A stretch of 64,000 bases of DNA from Buddleja alternifolia (Eukaryota > Streptophyta > Magnoliopsida > Lamiales > Scrophulariaceae). Every line of letters begins with the position of its first letter. Positions within the stretch are counted from its first letter, which is position 1. Where the stretch lies: NCBI GenBank assembly GCA_019426215.1, contig CM033405.1, positions 1,961,001 through 2,025,000 of the forward strand, given 5' to 3'. Under the pieces are notes generated by a model. That model did no database searches. It was not told where the DNA came from and worked only from the letters and a program-made list of their open reading frames with translations. This document shows positions 35,676 through 48,498 of this stretch, piece by piece. Made by a program: the position numbers and the translations under genes.

Positions 35676-37870
35676 TTTATAGTCGTGGTCATGTGAGAGG
35701 CCTCGTACACCTTCATATGTAAGTCCGAAATTAGATTTTGAACCTTATACTTGAGGATTATTGTTCCGAGTCTTGGCTCATTTTAATTTTGGATCGAGAT
35801 GACCCATTGTTTTGAGAAACACGAATCTAAAAATTTGTTCGTCATTTTATCCACTCTAAATAAGTATTTTGACCTTTTGGAGGGCAAAATTTTATTTGTC
35901 CAATCAAAGACTGTTATATTATTGACTAATCTTTCGTGACTTTTTGACTCCCACTTAACTGCTTTTGGATTGAATTTGAAGATGAAAGAATGATGAACAT
36001 ATTTTATTTCTCTAAGCTACTATTTATTGAGATATTCGATTTCCATATTCCACTAACTGCGGAAGGGACTTTTGACTTCCAAACGATAGCCCTCATTTTG
36101 GCTGTAGATAAAATAAAATAAAATAATAACAAAAAATAGTCATTGTTTTGGTACTTCTATTTTCTAATATTAACTATTTGATGCATGATCTTCACGTTAG
36201 TATATCTCCATTTTCCTACCGAGGAGGTTCTAGAATAAAGTCATAAGCAATCTTTATACTTTATAATGCGGACGGATTATGCGCCATAGATTTTTCAAAT
36301 CTCCTTTTCAGATGAATTTCCTAAACCAGCAAAAGAATAGAGCCTTAGAAGGCGTGCCAAGATTTCCCATAGTTGGCCCTCTGACGCTCAAGTTAGAAAT
36401 CTCCCATAGAAATTCACTATGTAAAGTTGAAAAAGATATCTGACTTGCCCCGCTTCCCAATTGTAGAGGTAGTAGTTCTATATGTGAATAATAGGGCATT
36501 TAGAGCCCTAATTGGGATAAGTTTGTTCGTCTTGAACCAATAGTTAGCCCATCAAAGTATTTAATCATGTAAATCAATGGGCCAGTGAATAGTTTACCTA
36601 CATCAATTATATAATTTCCGATTGTACCTAAATCGCTTGATGTAGTGATTGTGTAACATAATTGGAGTATTCGAAGAAGAGAAGAAACTAACACGACAAA
36701 TTCTAATCTATACCAAGTTTGATTGAATTTAACTTAATAATAAGACAAATTGATTGTGATTCTACGATAGTATGCAACTTAGGATGTGAAACATAAGTTA
36801 AATTAATATTATCATATTTGCCTTGAGATTAATTGGATACAATCGAATCGAACGTTCGTATATATTTTAAAAACATTCAATCGTGTAGAAAATGACAAAA
36901 GGAAAATATATATAGCCCGTCAAATACGTGATTGTAGTTGGACCTTGGCCCATTTATTTAGATCATTCTTTTAGGTTTAAGTTTTATGTTGAGCCTGAGT
37001 ACAGCCTAAACTGGGCCACTTAAAGGCCTAGCATGCTCAGCCCATTATTCCTCGAAAAATAAGTTAGATTTTGATTTTAGTACATTCCTTTTAGGGAAAT
37101 GAAATAAACCAGAAATCATGCAGAAAATATAGATATGGAATTTGTTGTTGTATAGTCTATATTCTGTTTAGAAGGGAAAATGTTTTGGTGTACCGAGTGC
37201 TGAACACCAAGTAGTGTATAGTGTTGACGTGATTATGTGTTAATGTGACACAATACATATTATTTGGCGCATGATTCGCTCGATGTACCAAAGAATTTTC
37301 GGTGTAAACATGGGGAGGGATTTAGGTATCTATGATTTGAGCATAAAAAATCTCATGACAGTAATAATTCTCTCTTTGAATAGGACATTGTTTACTTTAT
37401 GATTGTTATGTTGTTGTGCCATCTAGTATATTTTCATAAGGTTATACAATGACAAACGCATAACATAACCCACTTATTTTTTGAGAAAATTAAGTCGTAA
37501 AGAAATTGAATCGAGCTGAATAAGTTGTCTCTTAAACTAGTTTGAGTTACTATAGAACTTTAAATCTTGAGTTCGTGTTCGATTTGATTGTTAACCATAT
37601 CGAGCGTAGTTGGACTTTACTGGATCCGTACACGAAGTAGAGTAGCTTTTTTTTTTTTCCTGCTCGTGTTTTTATCTTCTTTTACGAATTAAGTTGAGTT
37701 TCACAATTTATCGAACAAAAACAACATTCAGTCTTGGTATATTATGGTAATGAATCGAGCTAAAATGAGCACTTAGCTATTGATTTTGATAGTATCAAAT
37801 AATAGTTCATTTTTCAGCCCAGTTATCATGCATCAAACAATCAAATCTATGTTCATCAAGTGCAAACATC
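35676..37870. other. Intergenic, no gene seen
   Basis: AT-rich sequence with degraded repeat material (around 37490-37760 a weak AAGCTCGAG-type copy). No coding region could be supported on either strand. Confidence 0.55.
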
Positions 37871-37873
37871 TAA

Positions 37874-38641
37874 GGCTCTGTTTGGACGTGTTTCCAATTT
37901 ATTTTCAACTGTCATTTATAAAAATATATGGGAGAATGAGTTTTCTTATTTTCGTGTGAGAAAAGTAAAAAAAGTGGCTTTGTTTGGTTGTGATTTTGAA
38001 AATTATTGAAAATGGTGATTGATGATGTGTGAAATGACTGAAAAGTGATGATTAGATGATAGAAGATGAGAGAGAATAGTTAAAAAAATAGATATAAGAT
38101 GGAGAGAAAGATAGGTCTGGAAGACGAACCAAGCTACTTGATATTAAACTCGAGTTCGATTGCTAAAAGCTCCTTTGAGCTATGTTCTTCAACGCATCAA
38201 ACCAAGCTTGATTAACTTTTTTTTGTTTGATAAGTTTTGAAACTCAGCTCGAACTTCACTCGATTAATAAAAAATGGTAAAAACATGTACAAAAAAGGCA
38301 AGATACTCATGTTTGGCTCGATTAAAGTTCGTTTCAGCTCGACTCGATTAATAATCAAACAAGTTCAAACATAATTTTTGAAGATCGATTGTAATTCAAA
38401 CAAGTTTGAACAACAATTCGTTCGGTTCGGTTCAACTCGACTCATTTACGTCCTTAGAGAAAAGTGTAAAAAGAAAGTGAAAGAAAAGTGATGTGAAATA
38501 TAATTTTGAAAAAATGATTAAAACTTGTTAGAAACGTAAATATGAAAATGAGAATGAGTATATTATCAATTAAAAATAGTGTAAAGTGTGTATTTTTCTT
38601 TTCAGATGAAAATAAAAATGAAAATCCAGACAAACATAGCC
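37874..38641. mobile_element. Tourist-like MITE with a nested hAT-like element
   Basis: Flanked by TAA (37871-37873 and 38642-38644). Ends GGCTCTGTTTGGACGTG and CCAGACAAACATAGCC are inverted, the usual Tourist/Harbinger style. The element is interrupted by the hAT-like copy at 38112-38456. Confidence 0.8.
38112..38456. mobile_element. hAT-like MITE (AAGCTCGAG family), nested
   Basis: A 345-bp copy of the 35336 family inside a Tourist-like element. Flanks GAGAAAGA (38104-38111) and GAGAAAAG (38457-38464) are probable 8-bp duplications with two differences. Ends TAGGTCTGGAAGACGAACC and GACTCATTTACGTCCTTA. Confidence 0.72.
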
Positions 38642-39197
38642 TAATAGATCGTCACTATCTATTTCTTTTAGTTTTTATTTTTTACACATTATTCTTCTAT
38701 ATTATATTCTAATCACTTACACTTTATTTTATTTATTATTGTTTTTTTACTCACCCTCACCCAAATAAGCAATAACTTTACACGTGAAATTAATAAATAA
38801 CATAAAATAAATCAAATGAAAAATATCACGTGTGTCTCATGTAAGTAAGTAAACAATATTCAACATTTTTGATTTTTCCTAAAAAGCTCAAATAGCCGAC
38901 GCATTCAATCCGTCCTCCAAACGAAATCCAAAAAGCGATACTCTATCCTCATTTCCCACCAATCACCTCCCTCCACGTGGTGCCAGATAGCAACCTCTCA
39001 GCTTTATCATCTCCCCTCTTCAATGGCGACACTCACACCCACATAATGGGAAAATCCTTCACTTTTTTCTCACTTTTTCCCATCACTATACACACAATAT
39101 AGTGTATGTATATATATATTTTTAGCGATTTTCACGGCGGAGATTCACCGGCGGCGATCGGAACACGGCGGAGATTACTAACAAGACGGCGGCTTCA

Positions 39198-40692
39198 ATG
39201 GAGAAAAAGCGATTGGTTAAAGGTCGGAAATCGAGATCGAAGGCGAAGAAACCTAAGTTCCTCAGCCTACGACTGCAGTTTCCGGCGAATGAAAGTGAGG
39301 AGATCAAACGATCGAGTGAAATGCGGTCCGCCGGCGGCGGCGGCGGCGGCGCGAGTAAATCGAAGCAGCTCGAATTGTTCCCGCTCCATCCGGAGATCAA
39401 TCAAGTAGAAGATAGAGATAGCAACGATCACGAAAACGACGTCGCGTTTTTCTTCTCCGCCGCGGATGGTGGCGCAACCTCACTCACCGGTCTCCTCGAC
39501 GCCTCCGCCTCCGCCGCTGCCGCCTCCAATTCGTCTCACATTAACAACAACAACAACAATTCAAGGTAATGAAGTAGCCACGATGTAAAAAATGACTCGT
39601 AAACTATTTCTTGTGTCGCGTATACCCCAACTTCTAAAGGTACCAAATAGTCGAGTTGCGTCAAATAATTCATCCCGAACACAACGTTCAATATTAAAGC
39701 ACCAGATGAACTTTCCGTTTTTGTTGAACTTATAAGATTTGTAAGCAATTGCAAATCTTATAAACTTCGTTCGAGATTTAAATAGAATTTGTTTTAATAT
39801 GATGCAGTTGGAAAATACAAATCTTATAAGTTTAAATTTTCAATTTGTTAATTGATAATTTATTAATTTAAAATAAAGACGTTATTTTATAATTTATAAA
39901 TTTACAAATTAAAAAATTTAAATAATTTGTTTGTTGAAAAGATATATTAAATAGGATTTAAATAATAATAATGATTTTTCATAATTTGTTAATTATTACA
40001 AGATTTAAATGATTAGTTAATTTTGAAAACTTAAATTTGATAAATTTATATTGAAAAAAGGGAATCAAGGTAACTTAATATAGTACTTAAATATTGTAAA
40101 GTTGTGTTTGGACAATAGAATTGACATAAATCGAGGGTATACCGAATAGTTCAGTGACCAATTTTGTATTTAGTCCAAAAATTTTTTAATTAATACGACA
40201 ATTAGAAACTAACTTATCGAATTTTTTTTAATCGATTACATGTATCAATTGGATTTTTTTTATAATTTAATAATTTATCAAATCAAAATGCTGAAAAAAA
40301 ATAAGAGATTTGCAGGATCAATGATCTGTCGCCTTCGTCAGCCTCGCTAACGTACGCATACGGTGGCGAAGACAGAGAGGATCGGGCGGCGCTTGAGCGG
40401 AACGCGCTGAGGAATAGAGAGAGAGATTCGAGTGAGGAGAAGTGGGTGTGTTACACGGAGGTGGTTGAGAGGAAGGTGAAGAAGGAGGAGGAAGTCACCA
40501 GCTCCGCCGTCGATCGGACGGCGCAGATCCGACGGCTGTCGTTGAAACTTGATTATCAAGAGATTATGAACGCTTGGTCCAATAAAGGTCCTTTATATAT
40601 TGATTCATCAGATACTTCACAGATCGTTCCTGATATTAGCGATGATTTTCTATCGCATGAGGGTTCCAATAACGTAAGATCTCAAATTCTTT

Positions 40693-40729
<37 letters not shown>

Positions 40730-42409
40730 AGAAATATATTTAATTTGATTGATAATCACGTGTTTGGTGGTCGTGATTAATTTAAATTTCATGATTACTC
40801 ACGTGTTCCATTTTTTTAAGAAAAATTCTTGATTAGAGTGAGATTATGAGAGAAGAGTGAGGAATGAGGATTAACATTGTTTTGAGGGAAATAAGGGATA
40901 TTAATTAATTATTATTTAAAAGATATTATATTTGTAGTAGTTGAGTATGGTGGGGTAGTGCATTCAAAATGAGTATTAAGGTGGGATTGACTCATTGACC
41001 AAGTCTTAGTGTCATGTGGTCCTCGTACATATTTATACGAAAAAAATAGGCACATAATCTACACTCAGATCATTGGACTCGATCTAACATAGAATTATTC
41101 GTTAAAATCGATACATGAATCTTGAAGTGGGGGTGGATTGTTTTAGCCCCTAGTATGTCAATGGTAATGATTGTGTATGGTTTATTGCATTTGATTTGAG
41201 AAATTCTTATATGAATCGAACTTTGAAAATTAAACAGTCGGAATGATGCCACATTAGTAGCGACATGACAACTATGTTAACGTTAATACGGTGTTAGGCA
41301 AAGCACAAGGCATATAAAATTTTTCCATGCTTTTCATTAGGCTTTCCATCCTTTTCATTAGGCCCCATACTTCTGCACAATCTTTACTGTACTCACATGC
41401 CGTGGGCCATGGTGTCCAAGTATACAAAAATTTATATTATGCCATTTTATACATACAAATAGTTGTGGTTATTTTGAAATTTTAAGTCTCTGGGACTTCA
41501 TTTTAATTATTCGGCCCAACCTTTGGTTTGGTTGGTGCTCTCTTTTTTCTAGGAAGTAAATGTCACTAAACTTGGTTTGAGAAAGAATTTTCAAGAAGAA
41601 TGCATTTAAGCGTTCTCTTGAAGTGATTTTTAAGAAAGTATGCGATTCTACTTCCCGATATAATACACATAAATTCCACGACTATATGGATGATTATAAT
41701 TATTACACCACTTTGAATCTCAAATAGTCCAATTTATTTGCATCCGCCTCCGCTGACTAATGTAATCATACTAATAGTATGTCATATGTTTTAATTTTGG
41801 CAGGGTATGATGAATTGGGGATGTAATGCGGGGGTGTGGACAGTTCCGGAAATGGCGGGAGAAATTGAAAATGGTGAAATGAGTATGAGAAGAGAAGAGG
41901 AGTTAAAGATGGAGCAAAGAGAAGCAAGTGTGTTGAGGTACAAGGAGAAGAGGCAGAACAGGCTTTTCTCCAGAACAATACGTTACCAAGTTCGAAAGCT
42001 TAATGCTGAGAAACGCCCTCGTGTCAAGGTACGTTTTAGGTCGTTTGGAGAAATTTTTGAGAGCCGGAGTATTAGGTTATCATCATACATAGTTGAACCC
42101 ATATTGAATCCACTATACATAAATAATTGTGATTATCTTGGGACTTGAACTCCCGAAACTCTACAAGAATCTCTCCGACATAGCCAAAGAAACTCAAGAA
42201 TTTTTTTTCATGATAAATGTCATGAATATCAAATAATAACAGTTAACGATCAACTAACAACAATTAGTCTATTACAATCAGTTAATAAGTACAATTTAAA
42301 AAGCTTTTTTCTCACTAATAAGTAATATTGTAGGATCTTTTTTGGAGGTTTGAGACTAAGGCTTGTTTCCTTTTCCCTTTTGCAGGGTAGATTTGTGAAG
42401 AGAAGTTAA
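39198..42409 (+). CDS. CCT-motif family protein (copy A, complete)
   Basis: A probable nuclear transcriptional regulator. CCT-domain proteins act in light, flowering and plastid-gene regulation; the target of this one is unknown. Exons: 39198-39565, 40316-40673, 41804-42028 and 42386-42409, all GT/AG and in phase, giving 324 residues. The N-terminus is strongly basic (MEKKRLVKGRKSRSKAKKPK), a likely nuclear signal. An acidic/Gly/Ala-rich region follows, with LELFPLHPE at 58-66 and an Asn run at the end of exon 1. Exon 2 carries WVCYTEVVERKVKKEEE and LDYQEIMNAWSNKGPLYIDS. The CCT domain occupies about residues 281-324 (REASVLRYKEKRQNRLFSRT, IRYQVRKLNAEKRPRVK, GRFVKRS), the last seven residues coming from the tiny exon 4. 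No B-box zinc finger is present, so this is a CMF-type protein, possibly CIA2- or ASML2-related. Confidence 0.9.
39573..40182. mobile_element. Inverted-repeat MITE in CCT intron 1
   Basis: Long imperfect inverted ends: GTAAAAAATGACTCGTAAAC and CGTATACCCCAACTTCTAAA on the left face ACCGAATAGTTCAGTGACCA and AATTTTGTATTTAGTCC on the right. The interior shares the AT-rich CAAATCTTATAAGTTTAAAT style of the 6632-7355 element. Ends are approximate and no clean duplication was found. The left breakpoint of the tandem duplication lies in its right end. Confidence 0.55.
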
Positions 42410-44838
42410 CACTGTAACTACTCATCGTTGGGAATGATGATATCCTTTTTCCTTTTCTAATGAAGGCATTGTAAAAAGTAAAGGATTTTATAATAGCTTC
42501 CCAAGTTTGGAATAATAATATTGATGTGCCAGTATAACTAACATGGGTAATTTAGTAGTAAATGGAAAAATGAATTTAGGGATATTATGAAATTAATTTA
42601 ATATAATACATTATCAATGTTTATTAAGTGGTTCGGTTGAAAAAGCTTTAGTTCATAGCCCATATGAATACTACAAATACCAAAAAATAGGTATTAATTA
42701 TTCATAATCTAATCACACCACAAAAATCACAATTATTGCTCTCCAAAGAAAAGCTCTGGCCTGAGTCAGGTTGGACCTTAACGTTCTGTACGCTCTTCCC
42801 GACACATTTTTCTGGAGATTCCCAACTTTGACCTTGAGGCTTCGACCCTCCGTTTGTTTGCTAGGGAAAGTAATCTAAATTGAGAATTCGATTGCATGTC
42901 ATTAGATTAATGTGTTTGGTAAGATTGTTTTAATTTTGGGAAAAGAGTCAGATTCCCCAAAAGAGGAATCTTTTACCCCAAAACAAGGAATTTAAAACCA
43001 TAACTATGAGTACCAAATTATAGTTAATATATTAAAAAAATATTAACTTTTTTAATTTAAACGCTTTACAAACTTGGGTGGCACAATGTATACAAATAAC
43101 GTAATTGAAAAATGAAACGATTTAAATGAAAGTTTTCAAATGTGAATATCGTTTCCTGCGAGATGTGCATGAATTAAACATATCGATTTTGTAGACACAA
43201 TCAAACACTATTATAAAATCAGATAACTGAAAATCTGATTACCAGATATCTGATTTTCAATATGAATTACATTCACTGCCAAACAAATGGAGCCTGAGAC
43301 TATTTTGATCCCGTATTATATATATATATATATATACCATACTTAACAAGTATGGAAGCATTTGAATACTGTTTCGTCGTAAATAATTTAGCTTTTTGTT
43401 TAAAAAAAAATTTGGGCTGAATCATGGAGAAAACACTAAAAGTTGTAATTCCTCCAGCAGCTTGAGTCCTTTAAGCTCAACCCAAATTCCTTGTAGCATA
43501 TTCGTGTAACATAATACTGAATAATTTTATTTTTTTTGATCAATACATAATACTGAATAATTCAACATTTATAGCATCAACTTTGCAATAATTCAATGTT
43601 TACTTGCTATGCAATTCATTAGTGTGTAATACTGAATAATTCAACATTGTATTTAATGAGGATGATCAAATTTCAAAGTTGCTTGTTGTGTACATGATTG
43701 AATTATTGCAATATGAAGAGTAGTAACGTCGTACTCTGTAGCCACGATAACATTTTTGGATATTAGGTATCTGATTCAGCGAAAATACACGAATTAAAGA
43801 AGAAAATCTTACCACGAGAGGCGGTTAGGGCTTTTAAAGAGGAATATTATTCAATAATCAAAAACATCGTCTTGCAAAGATGAAAATAACAATACTTAAA
43901 GGGAAAAATAAGGAAACCCGAAAATAATACGAAAATTACGAAAATACCCCCTGAAACTAATAAAACGCAAATTTGAAGCCTTGAAAGATCTCAGATGGCT
44001 AAAATCGTGAAACAACATTGCATGTCGTTTCGCTATGACCATCCGAATTTCGTGTCATTCCAACACATTAGAATTTTTTTCTGTGTTTTCGCCTACATTA
44101 GTATCCATTTTTCTGCTTTTTCATTTGAATTCTCCAATGTATCAACCTAGTGAACCACCAAAATAACTTAGCGCTTAGAAACACATGGAACAAAACACTT
44201 AAATTAGATTATGTTAGTCAGTTCTTTAGCAAATGTGCTTCAGGTTCAGGATAATTCACCCTAAATTCTGATCAAAGCAAATTTGTGCCTCTTGTACTAC
44301 AATTTACAATAACACTAATAGTAAGTTGTGAATGCAATTCTGTGTAGAAGTAATTGCGGCATATTTACAATCCGGCAAAATCTGAGCTCACGTAATAATT
44401 AAGTTTTGGAGATCTGATAGTATAGAAGTAATAAAGAACACTTGACTCATGACATGCTAGATGAGCTATATCAGATCTAACAATATCGGAGAAATCTTAG
44501 GTAACATTTGAGATTCCCTTTTTTTTTCGGAATATTCATGCATCATAGGGAGGCATTAGCAGAGCAAAACCCTCAAATTCCGTTTCACTCATCCCACGTT
44601 GCGTTAGCTCTTCACTCATCCACTCCACTCACCGCCGGCGCCAATCACCACTGACCACCACCTCATGTTTGCCACTTTCGATCGCCGCTCATATCACTTT
44701 TTAGGTAAAAAATAAAAAATACCCATTTTTAGTTTAAAGGGAAAAAAAAGGTCAATCTTTGTTCTTAAAAATTTAGGGCTGTTCAAAAAAATCGAAAATT
44801 CGGTTAACCGACCTAATCGGATCGAAAACCGAAAATTC
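40148..44838. repeat. Tandem duplication unit, copy A (about 4.7 kb)
   Basis: Extends from late intron 1 of the CCT gene to about 2.4 kb beyond its stop codon. Its sequence reappears at 44839-51884 with few substitutions, once three insertions are taken out of copy B. The left edge is the AGTTCA at 40148 and the right edge the AGTTC at 44839. Beyond the last exon no further gene was recognised in the unit. Confidence 0.9.
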
Positions 44839-44936
44839 AGTTCATAGAGCAATTTTGTATTTAGTCCAAAAAAATTAATTAATACGACAATTAGAAGCTA
44901 ATTTATCGAAAAAAATTTAGTCGGTTAAATGTATCA

Positions 44937-46267
44937 TGTTAGGTCTCATATTTTACATATTTTCATCATGATTTACCTCACATTTATCTTTATTTTATGC
45001 CTTGTAGTTAGTCTTTTCCTTTATTTTTAGCCCAATTTACGTATTTTGATTTCTAAGTCGTTTCAATGTTTTTGTAGGCATATAAATGATTGTTTTGATG
45101 AGTTAAAGGAGTATTTTTACGTGAATAACGAAGGCTAACCAAGAGGAAGTGAAGAAATGCATTAGAAAGGCCAAACGAGAATGTTTCGTTGAAGAAAAAT
45201 GAAGAGAAAAATTTCTGCACAGGCAACTGCACAACTGTGCAGATATTCTGCACAGCTGTGCAGCTGCGGATTTTTATATTTTTGTGGGCCGATTTTATGA
45301 CTTGGATGGGCATAATTTATGTATCTAAGACTCCTTTTTAGTTAAATAAAGTGGCAAAAACGTTTTTATAGGCTAGAGTGAGGTGGGAGATAATTCATTC
45401 TTAGAAAAAAAGTAGATCTTGGAGAGTAGATCTTGAAGAAGAGAAAAGTAGATCTTGGAGAGGAGTTCTTGGAGAAAAGCTTCATCTTCTCAAGTTGTAT
45501 TCTTCCAATCCTCCATTGTTGAACATGAGTAACTTTATGTTTATGCAATTTATTTCTTGTTTTTCTTTAATTATGCATAGCTAAATTATTTTCTAGGGTT
45601 TAAGATGTAGTCTTGTGTATTGATTTGGATTATTGATGATTTATGGATGTGATTTCTTGTTTGGTTTATCTATTAATAAGTGTTTAATGCTTGTAATTGC
45701 TTGATCACCAATTCCATGATTTAAGATGAATTAAGAAGTACCGGGAGGTGAATTAGTTTATCGGTTCAGATTTAATAGACATGTGTAAATTGCTTAATAT
45801 TGATATTGGTAATTTTGCATGAGACTAGTTAAACAATATTCATAGAACTTAATGGATTCATCTAAATTAGTTTTTGATCATGAGAGTGACGTTAATTAAT
45901 TTTGGTGGGTACTCATGAAGATCTCGGGAGAGTATTCATGTAATTAAGGAAATTGGGTCTTTAATTTAAACAAGAATGATAATCCATTGAAAATCAATAA
46001 TCCATAGAAATACCTTGATGAAATCTTAATCCCTAGGCCTTTCGTTAATTGATTGTTCGTTTTAATTATATTTGTGTTAATTATTTATAATTATTTTTTT
46101 TTTATAAATTTATGCTTTTAATTAGTTAAAATCTCAAATCCTTGATAATCGATAGTCTAAATAATAAGATAAACTTTGTTTGGTACTTGATAACCTTCCC
46201 TGTGGAGACGATCTTACTTTCACTATATTATTTGTTCGATTCCGTGTATTGTTACGGACGGTAAACA
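44937..46267. mobile_element. Solo LTR, 1331 bp, 5-bp TSD
   Basis: Starts TGTTAGGTCTCATATTT and ends GTTACGGACGGTAAACA, the TG...CA ends of a retrotransposon LTR with short inverted TGTTA/TAAACA-like tips. It is flanked by 5-bp duplications TATCA (44932-44936 and 46268-46272). Copy A carries the empty site ATGTATCAATTGG near 40231-40243. There are no internal retrotransposon genes, so one LTR remains after recombination. It sits 80 bp before CCT exon 2 of copy B. Confidence 0.88.
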
Positions 46268-46347
46268 TATCAATTAATTTTTTTTATAATTTAATAATTG
46301 ATCAAATCAAAATACTGAAAAAAATAAGAGATTTGCATTATTTGCAG

Positions 46348-46716
46348 GATTGATGATCTGTCGCCTTCGTCAGCCTCGCTAACGTACGCCTACGGTGGCG
46401 AAGACAACGAGGATCGGGCGGCGCTTGAGCGGAACACGCTGAGGAATAGAGAGAGAGATTCAAGTGAGGAGAAGTGGGTGTGTTACACGGAGGTGGTTGA
46501 GAAGAAGGCGAAGAAGGAGGAGGAAGTCACCAGCTCCGCCGTCCGGGCGGCGCAGATCCGACGGCTGTCGTTGAAATTGGATTATCAGGAGATCATGAAC
46601 GCTTGGTCCAATAAAGGCCCTCTATATATTGATTCATCAGATACTTCACAGATCATTCCTGATGTTAACGATGATTTTCTATCGCATGAGGGTTCCAATA
46701 ACGTAAGATCTCAAAT

Positions 46717-46747
<31 letters not shown>

Positions 46748-48498
46748 TGTAGAAATATATTTAATTTGATTGATAATCACGTGTTTGGTGGTTGTGATTA
46801 ATTTAAATTTCATGATTACTCACGTGGTCGATTTTTGTAAGAAAGTTTTTAATTAGAGTGTGATTATTAGAGAAGAGTGAGGAATGAGGATTAACATTGT
46901 TTTGAGGGAAATAAGGGATTAATTAATTAATTATTATTTAAAAAATATTATATTTGTAGTAGTTGAGACTTGAGAATGGTGGGGTAGAGCATTCAAAATG
47001 AGTATTAAGGTGGGATTGACTCATTGACCAGGTCTTAGTGTCATGTGGTCTTTATACACACTTAAAGAAATAGACACGTAATGTACACTCAAATCATTGA
47101 ACTCGATCTGACATAGAATTATTCGATAAAATGGATACATGAATCTTGAAGTGGGGGTGCATTGTTTTAGTCCCTAGTATGTCAATGGTAATGATTGTGT
47201 ATGGTTTATAGCATTTGATTCAATATAAAATTATTCCTTATTTTAGTATGTTTTTGTAATTTATATTTTCTGAGAAATTTTTACATGAATCGAACTTTGA
47301 ACACTAAACAGTTGGAATGATGCCACATTAGTAGCGACATGACAACTATGTTAATGTTAATATGGTGTTAGGCAAAGCCCAGGCATATAAAAATTTTCCA
47401 TGCTTTTCATTAGGCCCCGTACTTCTGCACAATCTTTACTCTACTCACATGCCGTGGGCCATGGTGGCTATTCTTAGAAGAAGTTGAGATTCCTTGTGTC
47501 CGAGTATATATACAAAAAATTATATTATGCCATTTTATTCATAAAAATAGTTGTGATTATTTTAAAATTTTAAGTCCCGTGGCTTCATAAGAATTACTCG
47601 GCCCAACCTTTGGTTTGGTTGCTGTTCTCTTTTTTTTTGGCAAGTGAAATGTCACTAGACTTGGGTTGAGAAAGAATTTTCAAAAAGAATGCATTAAAGA
47701 GTTCTCTTGAAGTGATTTTTAAGGAAGTACGCGATTCTATTTCCCGACATAATACACATAAATTACACGACTATATAGATGATTATAATTATTACACCAC
47801 TCTGAATCTCAAATATTCCGATTTATTTGCATCTAACTCCGCTGACTAACGTAATTGTACAAATAGTGTGTCATATGTTTTAACTTTGGCAGGGTATGAT
47901 GAGTTGGGGATGTAATGCGGGGGTGTGGACAGTTTCGGAAATGGCGGGAGAAATTGAAAATGGTGAAATGAGAATGAGAAGAGAAGAGGAGTTAAGGATA
48001 GGACAAAGAGAAGCAAGTGTGTTGAGGTACAAGGAGAAGAGGCAGAACAGGTTTTTCTCCAGAACAATACGTTATCAAGTCCGAAAGCTTAATGCCGAGA
48101 AACACCCTCGTGTCAAGGTACGTTTTAGGTCGTTTGGAGAAATTTTTGAGAGCCTGAGTATTAGGTAATCATAATACATAGTTGAGCCCATATTGAATCC
48201 ACTATACATGAATAATTGTGATTATCTCGAGACTTGAACTCCCGAAACTCTACAAGAATCTCTCCGACATAGCCAAAGAAATTCAAGCAGCTTTTGTCAT
48301 GATATATGTCATGAATATCAAATAATAACAATGAACAATCAACTAACAACTATTAGTCTATTACAATCAGTTAATAATTACAATTTAAAATGCTTTTTTC
48401 TCACTAATAAGTAATATTGTAGGATCTTTTTTGGAGGTTTGAGATTAAGGCTTGTTTCCTTTTCCCTTTTGCAGGGTAGATTTGTGAAGAGAAGTTAA
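46348..48498 (+). pseudogene. 5'-truncated tandem copy of the CCT gene (copy B), exons 2-4 intact
   Basis: Exons 46348-46702, 47893-48117 and 48475-48498 correspond exactly to exons 2-4 of copy A and keep the reading frame and GT/AG sites. The only coding indel is one lost codon near 46540 (SSAVRAAQIRR against SSAVDRTAQIRR). Amino acid differences include NEDRAALERNT, VEKKAKKEEE, IIPDVNDD, and in the CCT domain RFFSRT (for RLFSRT) and AEKHPRVK for AEKRPRVK, the last hitting a well-conserved Arg of the CCT RPR motif. Exon 1 is not duplicated, so there is no native promoter or start. An in-frame ATG at 46595 would still give about 118 residues including the whole CCT domain. It is either a pseudogene, an alternative 3' module for copy A exon 1, or driven by the adjacent LTR. 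Confidence 0.78.

Noticed and set aside
39122..39408. Alternative frames on both strands over CCT exon 1
   Set aside because: Only the frame from 39198 joins by phase to exon 2 and continues into the CCT domain.
44937..46267. Complete LTR retrotransposon
   Set aside because: No gag, protease, reverse transcriptase or integrase coding remains and only one terminal repeat are present; flanks show a single 5-bp duplication, so it is a solo LTR.
46478..46801. Treating the copy B exon 2 frame as an independent gene starting at 46478
   Set aside because: That ATG is an internal codon in exon 2 and the frame runs into intron sequence. The exon clearly continues by splicing as in copy A.
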